A stretch of 64,000 nucleotides of DNA from positions 79,473,095-79,537,094 of the forward strand of contig OY804579.1 in assembly GCA_963680875.1 (NCBI GenBank), written 5' to 3'. The notes under the pieces were generated by a model, which did no database searches, was not told where the DNA came from, and saw only the letters and a list, made by a program, of their open reading frames with translations. Positions 37,050 to 48,461 of this stretch are shown in pieces (the first letter of the stretch is position 1; each line of letters begins with the position of its first letter). This DNA is from Bathymodiolus brooksi (Eukaryota > Mollusca > Bivalvia > Mytilida > Modiolidae). A program made the position numbers and the translations under genes.

Positions 37050-37300
37050 GTTCGTTGGTTTATGGTGTTTAACACCACTTTCAACAATATTTCAGTTATA
37101 TCGTGGCTGTCGGTTTTATTGGTGGAGAAAACCACCGACCTGTCGCAAGTCACTGACAAAGTTTATCACATAGTGTTGTATTGAGTACACCTTGCCATGA
37201 ACGGGTTTCAAACTCACAACTTTATAGTGGTGATAGGCATTGATTGCACATGTAGTTGTAAATCCAACTACCATACGATCACAACCATGATGGTCCCTAC
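37050..37300 (-). mobile_element. SINE-B copy, near full length
   Basis: Minus strand with all blocks: head (TATGGTAGTTGGATTTACAA), B-box-like GTGAGTTTGAAACCC, body and 3' part (plus strand TTAACACCACTTTCAACAAT). Two overlapping frames of about 68 codons are artefacts. Confidence 0.75.
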
Positions 37301-37429
37301 TTTTTATAGTGCTCGGGGACAAGCTATATATAATTCTAACAATGATTTTTATGAACGGCAGATGTCAAGTAATAGCAGACGGGACAAACAAACATGCACA
37401 AATCTCTGGACGTTTTTTAGTTTGTTTAT

Positions 37430-37665
37430 ATCTGTATGGAGGATGGAGATCCAATTAGAAAAAGTTGCAGGGTTGGCATCCCATTAACCTGTTTGATCTC
37501 GCCAACTTTTAGTGCTTATCACAAGCCGTGACCTGGATTTCCATTGTCATATGTAGTGGTTTTTGTTTTGCATTCAATGGTTTGAAGTGAGAGGTAATTG
37601 TTCTTTTCGTTAATATTTGTTGGATTGTTGGCCATCACTGTTTAAAGTTTCTTTTCATAATTAAA
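37430..37665 (+). repeat. Dispersed repeat R5
   Basis: Matches 61370-61590 in the same order: GGCATCCCATTAACC, then CCATTGTCATAT, then GTGAGAGGTAATTGTT and GGCCATCACTGTTTAAAG. Non-coding; class unknown. Confidence 0.5.
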
Positions 37666-38215
37666 TTAAAGGAACCTACTGTGGCTGTTAAATGTAGATC
37701 AGCAATAAAAGTACTGTTCCTTTACTTTAATTGAGTGAGTGATTGTTGTTTAACGCCAACACAGCAATTGTTCAGCTATATCATGGCGAGAACAAGTTAA
37801 TTTTCAATGAAATGAGTCCGCTTTGTACTAGACCAACACGCTTAGTTGGATTTTAATAGTGATAGCTCACCGAAACAGCAGTCCGCAGATAGACATGTCT
37901 CCCCACTCAGACACATTATCCTTATTCCGAGCCAACCAGTCTTTGCTCTTTCTCCTTAATACTGCGTGCTTATCAGAGAAGTAACAAATACCAATTTCAT
38001 AGTGTTTGGGTTGAGTCGAACAGGGCTCGAACCCACGATCTACCGCACTCGAGGCAAGCTCGCTAACCATTATACCACTGATGCGGTTACTTTAATTGAA
38101 CACCCTTCTGTGACTGTTAAATGAAGAACAACAATAAAAGTGCTGTTCCTTTAATTTAATTTATTTGTGTCTATGCATAAAGTTGGATAGTCTCTCATGT
38201 TCATTTACATAAGCA
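37666..38215 (+). repeat. R6 repeat, two direct copies split by SINE-A
   Basis: 37668-37734 (GTGGCTGTTAAATGTAGATC, then GTTCCTTTACTTTAATTGA) and 38093-38165 (GTGACTGTTAAATGAAGAAC, then GTTCCTTTAATTTAATT) are diverged copies of one unit. SINE-A lies between them. The second copy continues into sequence shared with 36010-36065. Confidence 0.6.
37735..38086 (-). mobile_element. SINE-A, full length with target-site duplication
   Basis: Minus strand. The head begins near 38086: A-box-like GTGGTATAATGGTTAGCGAG, B-box-like GGGTTCGAGCCC, then the body, the 3' part GCCATGATATAGCTGAACAA and a CACTCA tail. The 13-bp sequence TTACTTTAATTGA flanks both sides (37722-37734 and 38087-38099), as expected for target-primed retrotransposition. 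A better preserved copy than 573-937. A 67-codon frame inside it is not a gene. Confidence 0.88.
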
Positions 38216-38410
38216 TTTCCTTACTTTTAAAAAGATATACATGTTCAGATATTATTTCCCCTTTATTTCACAAACCAAATAACAAAACATTTTAAAAAAA
38301 AACACCGGCATTTGATATATCATTATATATTACTACTATATACACAGATTGCATGTTATTAAGACCAAAAATGTTGAAAACTTCTGTCACAAACATTTAA
38401 GATCTACACA

Positions 38411-38570
38411 ATGATAATTATAACACCTTGCATGTTCTGTAATACAGAAATGCACAATGTAATTATAACACATTGCATGTTCTGTAAAACAGAACTGCAC
38501 AATGATAATTATAACACATTCTGTAATGCAGGTAACACAGGTAATACAGGTATTACAGAAATGCACAAAA
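38411..38570 (+). repeat. Short tandem repeat, about 46 bp x 3
   Basis: Units start near 38411, 38457 and 38502, each with AATTATAACAC and TTCTGTAA. The third is truncated and followed by GGTAACACAGGTAATACAGG. The 103-codon frame over it is an artefact of the repeat. Confidence 0.7.
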
Positions 38571-38658
38571 ACCTATGTACCTCTTCCTCTAAATCAATGT
38601 ATGATGCCTCTGTCAACAGAGATAAATTGTGGACAAATAAAGGAAAATTAATTATTTT

Positions 38659-38945
38659 AGGGACGGACCATTTAACTTCCAGGGGGGGGGGGTTATGGTT
38701 TTTTTCTAAAAAAATATTCTGATTCCTAATGTTGCTGAAAAATTATTCTGATTTTGGTGGAAGAAGAAAAAATAATCTGATTCAGAGTTTTTGTCATATA
38801 ACCTAATGTTAAATTCTGGAAAAAAAAATTCGCGCTCCGCGTGACAAGGAAAATAAATATTCTAACTCTTGAGTTGTCCGAAAAAAAAATCTGAACGAAT
38901 CAAAAAACCATAACCCCCCTCCTGCAAGTTAAATAGTCGGTCCCT
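38659..38945. mobile_element. MITE-1, 287 bp with about 43-bp TIRs
   Basis: The left end AGGGACGGACCATTTAACTT and the reverse complement of the right end, AGGGACCGACTATTTAACTT, match, and then both continue through a G-run into GGTTATGGTTTTTT. The interior is A-rich without ORF. No clear target duplication was found. It resembles MITEs common in cnidarians and molluscs, from memory. Confidence 0.8.
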
Positions 38946-40767
38946 TAATGACAATGAAATCAGCTGACATCAATGATACACAATGAAGAATTTTCTTTAG
39001 AAATCATTTTCTGATAGTCACAATTATAAAGTAGAATGTCTTACACAATAAACATCCTCAGGTAACACATTTTTTTACCTGATACAATGTGAAAAACTGG
39101 TACAAATTTATTTATACACCCGGCTTAATAAAATGTTCGTATTGTGATTGGCTAACGCATGACACGTCCATGACAACAGATATACGTGGATATTACAAAG
39201 CATTACCACGAGGAACGTCACATGCTTCTCTTCGCTGTTGTTTACAAAGAAAATACAATACTTGGATATCATTATTAATGTTGTTATTCCTGTATAATTT
39301 CATCCTGTTGATACACACTAATATACGGGCTGTTTGATGAAAATATTTTGATTGTAAATATTTTTACGAATTGATTTCCTGATCCTTTTCACATGCATTA
39401 CACATGCTGACATCATATTATATATGGTGCCTCGTCCCACGACTTTGATCGGCAACAATAACTTGGTCTGATTACTCTTCTTATTAAAGTAAAATGTCTT
39501 ATATTTGGATAGTTGTAAGGTTCTACCAAAAGGTAGTACTTTACACTTTGCAAAAAGTATCAAAATTTAATAAAGTTGTTCTGCTAATTATAAAAACCCC
39601 CCATTACTTTCATGTTAAACAGTAGCTTCAATTGATGCCTTCATTTGTCGGATTGACACCCAGACCAGAGGTAAATTCACTATCTACGTTCATATCCATA
39701 GATATCATGAGTTTTATGCTCTCTTTAGTATACTTTGTGGGCGTACTATGGTACTTCAGGATTAAAATCTACATATATAGGGTTATAAACATAGATTATT
39801 TATAACATACACAGTCGAACATCACGCTGTCAATGTCGAATAGACAGATTATTTTACTTGGAAGTAACCAAGTTTTCAAGTTATCCGTGATATATTAAGC
39901 TAAAAGGTATCATAAAAAGATCTCAATTGTAACATCAAGGTATACAATGAAATGACTTGTCCGAGTTTGAAATTCGACTGTTTAATTTGATTCGATTAAT
40001 TTGCATATTATTGTTTATAATTGTCGTTGTGAGTTAAATAATGAAATAATAAACAAACACCGGTCTAAAAAATGAGACAAAATGTTAATTTGCATGACTG
40101 GAATGTAAATATTAACGACAGATTGAAATATTTAATTTCTAAGATGTATAATAGAGGTAGACATATTATTATCATATTAATAATTATAAATAAAGGTCCA
40201 TTCATCATGATCTCACATCATTACATTTTCACTTGTGAAATACAAATATTGAAAATATTTAGTTCTTTGCAGTTGACTGTTAAGATTTTCTTTCCATCAA
40301 AACAATATTTTATCAAATAATTTGACAGAGATTAACATTTCACTGGTGTCCTTTTTTTGCACAGAAGCTCTTGGTGTTAAGCAACAATCAATCAACTAAT
40401 CAATCTGTTCAATAGACATGGAAGAATTGAATAATCAATACAAGTCAACTGCAAGTATTTACAATAAAAAATATTGTTGCCTACCTTTAGGCAACTATAA
40501 TAACATACTGATAGTAATGATTGTCAAAGTAAAGAAAAGTTTCTATTGTAGCCATGTGGCATCCATAGATTGAAAGGGAATTTGCTAGCATTTGTTTGTC
40601 AGAACTCAACTTTTCAAAGCAACAGACTTCCTTTGAGTAATATAATACACCTGAACCAGAAGATTTTTTCTTCAAAAGAATCGACATTGGAAAAAGAAGA
40701 CACAGGGCGATACATTTGCATAATTTGCCAGCGACTAAATATTTCAACTGACAATATAATTTGCTCC
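38946..40767. other. No gene recognised
   Basis: About 1.8 kb of AT-rich sequence. Frames of about 80 codons at 39089 and 40072 (plus) and 39318 and 40487 (minus) show no family motif and no convincing splice sites. Confidence 0.4.
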
Positions 40768-41470
40768 TAGATTTAGATTTATTATTTTTAACTATCTATT
40801 TTTAGATTTATTATTTTAAAACTATCTATTTTTATATTTATTATTTTTAACTATCTATTTTTAGATTTATCATTTTAAAACTACCGTATTTAGGGTTGCA
40901 TAATGCGCATTGGTGCATAATGCGCACCCCCTCTTGGCCTTGAAAATCTCCAGAAAAAACTAGTTCGTGTCTATAATGCGCATGGACTTTTGACAAAAAT
41001 CGTCGTCGGAAATGTAAGAATTAAATATCAATCGTATATATTTTTCAGTCCTTTGAGCATATTTCATTTGCTGGGAGAATTTAAGAACCATTTATCTCTT
41101 TTCATCTTCAATAAAGTTGCAAAATATTAAATGTGTTGGGTTTTATTGGTGTTTTCATATGATGAAATATCTAACTTTGTATGTTGACAATAGTAAACAA
41201 AAAAACATGGCAGACATGTGATTTCCCAGTCTGAGAAAGAGTGAAACACATTGTTCCTGTTTATAATGCACATCCCTCCTACAAAATAAAGAATCTGGGC
41301 AAAATCCTGCACATTATACAACCCTAAATACGGTATCTATTTTTATATTTATTATTTTTAACTATCTATTTTTAGATTTATTATTTTAAAACTATCTATT
41401 TTTATATTTATTATTTTTAACTATCTACTTTTAGATTTATTATTTTTATTTTTAACTATCTATTCATGTA
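40768..41470 (+). repeat. 29/30-bp AT minisatellite, interrupted by a MITE
   Basis: Units contain TTTTTAACTATCTA or TTTTAAAACTATCTA. About four lie on each side of the insertion at 40884-41333. If the insert is removed and one TA taken out, the array reads straight through. Confidence 0.85.
40884..41333. mobile_element. MITE-2, 450 bp, 25-bp TIRs, TA target duplication
   Basis: Left end CCGTATTTAGGGTTGCATAA and the reverse complement of the right end, CCGTATTTAGGGTTGTATAA, match over 25 bp with two differences. TA flanks both sides (40882-40883 and 41334-41335). TATAATGCGCA-like motifs repeat near both ends. The TA duplication fits a non-autonomous Tc1/mariner or pogo-type element. No transposase ORF. 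Confidence 0.88.
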
Positions 41471-41582
41471 TTGAATGCTGATTTGTGACTACAAGCTGTA
41501 AATTACTACAATAACAAGATAAGACTCAAGTGATTGCATTAAAGAAAAGTTTTAGATACCAAAAGGGTACAGTAATCACAAA

Positions 41583-41690
41583 CCGTAAATTGAAGGACAG
41601 ACAATACAATGACCAAAAGAAAAGGAACAAAAAGATAAACAATGATGTACAAAAAATTACACAGAAAAGTCAAGATTGAGGGTTAGGGTG
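41583..41690 (-). mobile_element. R3 3'-terminal fragment
   Basis: Plus strand CCGTAAATTGAAGGACAGAC, then AATACAATGACCAAAAG, aligned with 32764-32830 and with the left edge of the 28-bp array (20187-20215). It shows the single-copy state of the 28-bp unit. Confidence 0.65.
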
Positions 41691-41698
41691 GGTGAGGG

Positions 41699-44600
41699 GT
41701 GTGTCTTTTTACCACCGAACACCACCGAACGCCTAAAAATTACCACAGAACACCTATAGACACTTTTCAATAGTCACCGAACACCTTCAGTGTATTAATA
41801 TACATATTTAAATACTAAATCGAAATTTTTGTCAGTGTAAATGTTTTAAAAACGAAGTTAGTGACCAGTTTATTACCACCGAACACAATAAATTTACCAG
41901 TGGACACATTCAGAAAACATTAAAAGGAAAAAAAGTTGTGATGAGTGTAATTTATTGTAATTGTTGACATTTTTATAGCACTGATAAGTATAACCTAAAG
42001 AGGTAGCAATTTGATAATTTTTAAAAATGAATTGAATATAAATCAGCACGATGTGTTTTGTAATAATGGAATTGTTTACAAATTTGTCACCGAACAATAA
42101 GATAGTTGTAGATTGTGAGAGTGTGGTATGCTACATTGTTGAAGACCAAGAAAAAGAATGAAAAATCAATTGAAAATAAAAGCAAGGTCTATAGTAAGGC
42201 TAATATATAAAATGGCCATATCTTGAAAAGTACTTTAGATATTGCCATAAAATTTTCACACAAGCTTTATTGATATAGTACAACACTAAAAATGCCAAAA
42301 ACTCAAAATCTGATTTGTCCTCATCTGGATCCCTTTTCTGAGCCATGGTCACATATGTGAATGAAAGCAAGAAAATGTTTTATTTTTTACTCAAAAACTT
42401 TCTCAAAATATTTTGATTTCAAAGAAAACAATTGAAGTTTATTTAACAGTTACGTCAAACAATACGATTTTACAATTAATGAAGACATACTAGAAACTTA
42501 TTCGATGAAAAGGGAAATGTACCAAGCTCGAAAAATTTTATTTGTTTGCCAATTACCGGCAATTAGTAAAGATCAAATAAATACATTTGTCTATATATAG
42601 GTGCCAGGTCGTATTCACATGTGATAATTGATGATTAATGAATGTATATTTCCTGTGTACTTTACACATGCAGTATTAAATTGTGCATTAATCTTAATGA
42701 GTTTGCATGCTAACCAGGGTTTGCTAACAAGCAAGCTGTATTTTGAATTAATAATAAGGTCTTTCATAGATTTAATAAAAGTAAAATAAAAATCTTTATA
42801 TCATTAAAATTTTAATAGTATGCTTTTCTTAATATAAATTCTTGCTTAAAATTCAGACTTGGGGTCAATTACTTTCAGATGTAATCGATTATATCACAAT
42901 TACTTTGCAATTTTCATGATTACATTACATTACGATTACATCAATTTTCAAATGTAATCAATTAAATTACAATTACTTTGTAAATGTAATCGATTACATT
43001 ACTGATTACATTTAATGTCATGACAACCAATATATTAGTGTATTATGTTATTTTGTCTCATGTTTATCTGTCCAATATCTCTTCTTTTTTTTATGTACAA
43101 ATGTATTTCTTACTCAGAGCTATGAATTACAATTCAGTTTTAATGTGATCATTACATGCAATAACATACAGTACATTGTAAATTATAAACAGCAATTCTC
43201 GTTTTCCTTTTTTTCATCAAATATGTTGTGTCTTATTACTATGACCAATATACATATCTTATACTATATATAATAATATATATCAAATAATTTCAAACAT
43301 CCTGACCAGTCAAAAGTTTGTTGTGGATAATAAACTAGCAGTTAACTTGTGCCACAGATAAAATTTGTAATTAAGATCTTATTTATGACACCAAATTATG
43401 CAACAATCACCATTACTAAATTTCACACCATTTCAATGTGTGTCCTTGATATATAATTCAGAAGATAAAAAACAAAAGTCATTCTGATTCTAAAAACCTG
43501 CTTAAGAACATGCATAATTTCTCAGTCTAAATATGAAAACTAAATCCTTAATTTATGTAAATGGGTTTAATAAAATATCCATTACAAGTAGTAACCCACA
43601 AATAATGAAAATTATCATATAATCCAATATTAAAAGGGAAATCAGCACCAAAATAAATGCAGAAATATCACATATCTCTGAATATCAGATACAAGCCCCA
43701 TTGGAATATTCTTTACAAAAAAATCCCAAATTTTACAAATAATACAACTTGCTATTTATCAGTTAATTTGTATTATGTATGATTGAAAATATTAGTTATT
43801 CTACTATGAGCATCATAAATAAATGTTTCTGAAAATTATAATTTACATTTTGCTTTTTATATATCATTAGTGAAATTTAGATCCCTTTTAAATTTTATAA
43901 GAAATCTTAATGAGATACATATGTACATACATTTGTATGCTTTGGTTTATATAAAATATTTCTTTATCTTATGGAAATCATGAGGACATGGCAATAGTCT
44001 TTCATAGAAGTAATTTCATATATGAAATCTTAAAATTTGTGTCAGATAATTAATTTTTTTTTAGAGCTTGTTGTGTTTTACACAAGCCGGCAAACTGTTT
44101 TCACTGAAATTTTGAAACCCTAAAGAAATTGAAATTGAGATATTATTTGATTGGATATCAAGTCTTTGAAGCCATAATTAATACTTAATATTTTTTGTAC
44201 CTGTGATAGTTTTGATTGCAATTAAACATAGAATGATATCTTTTGATCATGTTGTGATTGCCACTTTTTTTTTGTGAGTTTTTAACAATTGAATTTCATA
44301 ATACATTTGTATATTTTTTTATTTAGATGTCAATAAACTTTAATTTTTTTTCTAGTAAACCATTCTACATTATTTGTTTAATAAATTTCATGAAGAAAAT
44401 TAATTTACATAAATGATACATTAAATATCTAAGGAGATATACATTTTGTATGTTTCAGTTAAGACAAAATAAGTCAAAATGATGAAAAGTAATCTAAATG
44501 TAATGAGAAAGTAATCATGATTACAGGGTCAAAATGAATGTAATCGATTACATTATGATTACATGTAATATAAAAAATGACCAATTACAGATTACATCCG

Positions 44601-44942
44601 ATTACATGAAAAAATGTAATCGATTACAACTGATTATGATTACAAATTATGATTACCCCATGTCTGGCTTAAATGGTTATTTTTCTGCATAAAAATCAAG
44701 TCAATCGATTGCAGTAAAAAATGTTCGGCGATCAAAATTAGTTCTTTGAAAATGTGCACATTGTGATAAAAAAAGAAGTGTTCGTTGGTCGTTTTTAGAT
44801 GTTTTGTGGTAAAATTTAGTTTCTCAACATGATATTAAAAATTCCTGTATAGTGATAAAGAAAATGTGTTCGGTGGTGACTTTCAGGTGTTCAGTGATAG
44901 TTTTTAGGAGTTCGGTGGTGTTTGGTGATGGAAAAACGCACC
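41699..44942. mobile_element. TIR element with reiterated ACCACCGAAC ends
   Basis: Left end 41699-41790 and the reverse complement of right end 44850-44942 match in order: GTGYGT, a T-run, CACCGAACACCACCGAAC, CCTAAAAA, AACACCT and AGTCAC. The ends consist of spaced CACCGAAC repeats. No transposase ORF. The element contains a second element (42854-44666); without it, it would be about 1.4 kb. Confidence 0.7.
42854..44666. mobile_element. Nested element with ATGTAATCGATTAC-rich TIRs, 1.8 kb
   Basis: Left end CAGACTTGGGGTCAATTACT and the reverse complement of the right end, CAGACATGGGGTAATCATAA, are followed on both sides by repeated GTAATCGATTAC. The flanks GCTTAAAA (42844) and GCTTAAAT (44667) may be an eroded target duplication, off by two bases on the left. 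The interior is AT-rich and non-coding. I recall similar GTAATCGATTAC transposons in other animals but cannot name the superfamily. Confidence 0.7.
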
Positions 44943-44944
44943 AG

Positions 44945-45008
44945 GTTAGGGTTATGGTGCTTAACACCATTTTCAACAATATTTCAGTTACATGTATATG
45001 GTTGCAGT
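44945..45008 (-). mobile_element. SINE-B 3' fragment with TAGGG-type tail
   Basis: Minus strand. Only the 3' part remains (plus strand TTTTCAACAATATTTCAGTT). Its tail reads GGTTAGGGTTATGG on the plus strand, that is, CCTAACC on the SINE strand. Confidence 0.6.
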
Positions 45009-45600
45009 GAGCAACACGAACCAATAATGATTTGACACTACCAATAATAATTGCTTTTCTAGAACTGTTTTATCAGTATAAAATTATGCAGACTAAAGGA
45101 GAATGATTTTAGAATATTCATCATCATGTGGTATTTTTCAAAATTTTATATTGTGGATTACAGTGATCATGATTTCATCAAAAGATATCTATGTTTGAAT
45201 ATTCATCACTATATTGTGTTTTTAATATGTTTATCTCTTTCATTATACCTATATATGAGTAGTATACATTAAACAGATAATTGTATATTCAATAGAGTAT
45301 ATTATAGATAATTACTACAGACAGTCAGATGATTCAGCTAGTCTCTAGCATTTGATAAGGCATTTTTAATTTCATTTGCTAAACAATGTGTGGGTATTGG
45401 TATTTGTAAAAAAAAATACAAATCTGATGAGGAAATATTTGTTTGAAACATGTTTAATGTCTATCATAGAGAATAAACAATATTCCAAGCATCCAGTGGA
45501 TGCTATTAGTAGGCATTCTCTGACTATGCCTGCAGTCTTGAGGGTTCAATAATCCTCCCATTCTTTCAAGGGTTCTGTGTTAATGGTGTTTATCATTACT
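45009..45600. other. No gene recognised
   Basis: AT-rich sequence with no coding signal. Confidence 0.4.
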
Positions 45601-45638
45601 TTTATGAAATTTGTTCAGGTACATCATGATTATCAGAC

Positions 45639-45906
45639 TTTATGTGGGAGGAAAGGACTGAAAGATATAACACAGACTTTATGTGGGAGGAAAAGACTGA
45701 AAGATATAACACAGAATTTATGTGGGAGGAAAAGACTGACAGATATAACACAGACTTTATGTGGGAGGAAAAGACTGAAAGATATAACACAGAATTTATG
45801 TGGGAGGAAAAGACTGACAGATATAACACAGACTTTATGTGGGAGGAAAAGACTGAAAGATATAACACAGAATTTATGTGGGAGGAAAGGACTGAAAGAT
45901 ATAACA
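45639..45906 (+). repeat. 39-bp minisatellite, 7 units in a 78-bp dimer pattern
   Basis: Units carry TTTATGTGGGAGGAAAAGAC then a GATATAACACAGA block. Units 2-6 alternate between two forms (ACTGAAAGATA...CAGAA and ACTGACAGATA...CAGAC), so the higher-order period is 78 bp. Open frames on both strands (45577-45962) exist because 39 is a multiple of three. Confidence 0.9.
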
Positions 45907-46052
45907 AACTGAACTGTAAAACTCCTGACTGTAGGTTGGTGTCTGGAAAATGTAACGCTTGAGGCAGATAAGGGGACTCAAACCCATGTCACTTGTGTTC
46001 GGTTTGTGGTAAAAACACATTGTCCTTAACCAATCTTCCCACTCCCTAAGCC
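45907..46052 (-). mobile_element. SINE-C, tRNA-like head
   Basis: Minus strand from 46052: A-box-like TGGGAAGATTGGTTAAGG, then B-box-like CATGGGTTTGAGTCCCC, then a short body leading directly into the 39-bp minisatellite. The 39-bp units may therefore be part of, or grown from, this retroposon. Only one copy is in the window. Confidence 0.45.
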
Positions 46053-46189
46053 TTGGTTCGTATATTGACAAACATTTCAAATCTTTGTGATTCTTGGGTG
46101 CTCTGATTCAGCTGTATTGTAGTATAGGTTAGATGTTTGTTGGATCTCGTTTAGCTTTGTGTCCAGCAATCCACTAATATCTTACAGTA

Positions 46190-46260
46190 CCTGGTACAGT
46201 GAAATCTAAATAAAGCAAACCTTGAACAAACTGGAATCTTGTATAAACCCAACTTTAAAT
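46190..46260 (+). mobile_element. Possible Tigger/pogo-like terminal fragment
   Basis: TACAGTGAAATCTAAATAAA followed by GCAAACCTTG resembles terminal sequences of Tigger-type elements (CAGTGAAACCT start). No partner end was found. Confidence 0.25.
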
Positions 46261-46462
46261 TAAGCCACAATTTACAAAATATTTGTTAATTTAACCTGTA
46301 TATTTTTTTTTAACAATATAATCATTTTATTTATTCTAAATTCTTGTGTTTGTTACAATTCTAATCAAGATTCCAAGCTTTTCTTGATGTACCTGTTACA
46401 CACCACTGTGGTGGAGGTCTTTTAATGCATAGGTAAATGTCAATATGACTTACATATTATAT

Positions 46463-46552
46463 GGTTATTGCACTAATATTGTCCCAAGCAGTATATCATA
46501 TACATTGTGTATACTGCAAGGGACCATATTCCTCAATATTAGTGCAATAACC
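46463..46552. repeat. 90-bp hairpin element
   Basis: GGTTATTGCACTAATATTG (46463) pairs with 46534-46552. A second inner arm, TCCCAAGCAGTATA (46482), pairs with TATACTGCAAGGGA (about 46510-46523). Probably a tiny foldback MITE. Confidence 0.75.
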
Positions 46553-47117
46553 CTTTTATAATATAATACCAAATATTTCAGTCTGTGACAATTACATTTC
46601 ACCATATTTCTTTCAACATGTATTAAATATAATTCCGCTATCTTGTTTATCTCTCGTATGCTTGCGTGCAATTATTGTTTTACTCGGAACCTCTCTAATG
46701 CGTACTAAGCTTTAAGAAGAAAGAATGGAATGCAATATCGGTCAAGATGCAATATTTTTAACTCATTCGGAAATACTCTACTTTTTAGGTATATTCAGAA
46801 AAGAAGACTAGGAAAAATATCAGCAAATATTGCATTTTTATTTTACAAAGAAATCTACATGAAATATTTGATACTATATTATAAAATAGCATATAGCCCT
46901 ATGAAATATAAAAAAAAATTATAATTATATTTTACTTAGGTACAATAAATAAATATCAATATCACATACATGTACTGAATAATTCTATGATAAATAAATA
47001 TTAAATAAACAAATATGATATCTCTGTAACATAATAATAAATGAGATTCATATCTTATATACATTTTAGTATAACAGGAATTTGAAATTTTGGACCAGAA
47101 ATCGAACAAGGTTTTAC
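46553..47117. other. No gene recognised
   Basis: AT-rich, no coding signal. Confidence 0.4.
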
Positions 47118-47693
47118 TTAAAGGGGCATTATCTGCCAAAATCGTAAATTTTTTGTTACCCATAAAAACTATCAGATATGATTGATGCCTTAATAAAACG
47201 TGTTTCTGTAACTTATAAATGTTATGAAATGTACGCGCATTGGGGGAAAAAGGTGGAACTGCTCGTGTTTTGAGATCGATCAAGAAATGGACACCATCTT
47301 ATTAATTATCGGCATTGTTTACGGGGTTTGCCAAATCGTCATTAAATCAGTACAACAATGCACTTATTTCTTATTTTCTGTGAATCTGCTTTTAGTCGGC
47401 GTTAATTACGGCCAAAGAACCATGCAAGTTTGCAGTTAATAAGCGACAAAATACAAATTATTCGTTTTTACCTGTCACTAGTAAGGTCAGTTGCATACGG
47501 AGAAAGCGAGGTCAAATTATTTGCTTGCAAGGAAATAATAAATCGATGGTAATTTTCGTTCTCAAAAGGCGAAAAGTGGTATGATAAGCTGTTTAATGTG
47601 AAATATTTACCTTTATTTCATCATTTTAAAGCTATTTACCAATTTCCAAAACATATAATTGTTTTGGTCAAAATCGTAGCTAATGTCTCTTTA
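47118..47693. mobile_element. MITE-3, about 575 bp
   Basis: Left end AAAGGGGCATTATCTGCCAA and the reverse complement of the right end, AAAGAGACATTAGCTACGAT, are related short TIRs. Interior GC content is higher than the surroundings, and a 71-codon frame (47224-47439) has no family motif. Probably a non-autonomous DNA element; a target duplication is not clear. Confidence 0.5.
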
Positions 47694-47814
47694 AATCAAT
47701 AATTAAAACTACAGTACTCTATATTTTAAGTGATAGAAAATAATGAAATTTGTCTGAACACAATATTATTTTACTACAAAAATAAAATTACAAAATACAA
47801 TCAAATCTGTCCAT

Positions 47815-47968
47815 TGCAGTCACCTCTATTAAGCAGTCACATCTATTAAAAGGACACATTTCATAGACAATTTCATATGCATTGAACCTCTTTTAAGAGG
47901 TCACCTGTCTTATAAGGCCACCTTTTCTGTGTCCCAAAGGTGACCTCTTAATACAGGTTTGACTGTAC
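47815..47968 (-). mobile_element. Tigger-like terminal fragment
   Basis: The minus strand starts GTACAGTCAAACCTGTATTA at 47968. CAGTCAAACCTG is a typical Tigger/pogo-type terminus, followed by repeated AAGAGGTCACCT-type motifs. The related sequence at 56385-56490 has AAAGGTGGCCTC motifs. No transposase. Confidence 0.5.
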
Positions 47969-48123
47969 AGTTAAACAACACCTTGAACTAACATGTACCT
48001 TATTTACTTCAATAACTAACATTATGCTCTCTTCTTAGTTAATTGCATGGTAAATTATTCCTGAACAACTTGAATGCTACATTGTATCTTAATTTGAAAT
48101 AAAATATCACTCTTTGAAAACAC

Positions 48124-48129
48124 TTTATT
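48124..48129 (-). other. Candidate polyadenylation signal AATAAA
   Basis: AATAAA on the minus strand, about 330 bp downstream of the stop codon at 48462. It is the first such signal I noticed after the last exon. In AT-rich DNA this hexamer also arises by chance. Confidence 0.4.
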
Positions 48130-48461
48130 TGTTGTTTATAGGAAATGAACTTGTATAACTCAATCTTAAGATTTAGGATATTTCAAAAATTTTAAAAAAA
48201 GATTTAATTTTCAATTTTAATTAATTATCCAAAGCTTTATGTCAGAAGTCAAGGAATTGCTAGTTACAAGGATATGTATTTTGGTTTGCCTTGATATTTC
48301 ATTTGCCAAATATATAACACATTTAAATAATATAAAAAATTGTCCATAACATTTGTAAAAAAAAATTCAGTCCTTATGTGACAACAACAAAAATTACAGA
48401 TACGGTAAATAATTTCAACAAAAAAATCACCTTTGATAATTAAATATAAAGTTCAAGATTA

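Noticed and set aside
41685..41700. Telomere sequence (GGGTTAGGG)
   Set aside because: Only one or two imperfect repeats, at SINE-B tails or element edges. Too short for a telomere or an interstitial telomeric array.
45577..45962. Open frames of 100-111 codons
   Set aside because: Produced by a 39-bp repeat; open on both strands with no unique coding extension.
47224..47439. 71-codon plus-strand ORF with a hydrophobic segment
   Set aside because: It lies wholly inside a MITE-like element with short TIRs and has no supported splice sites.
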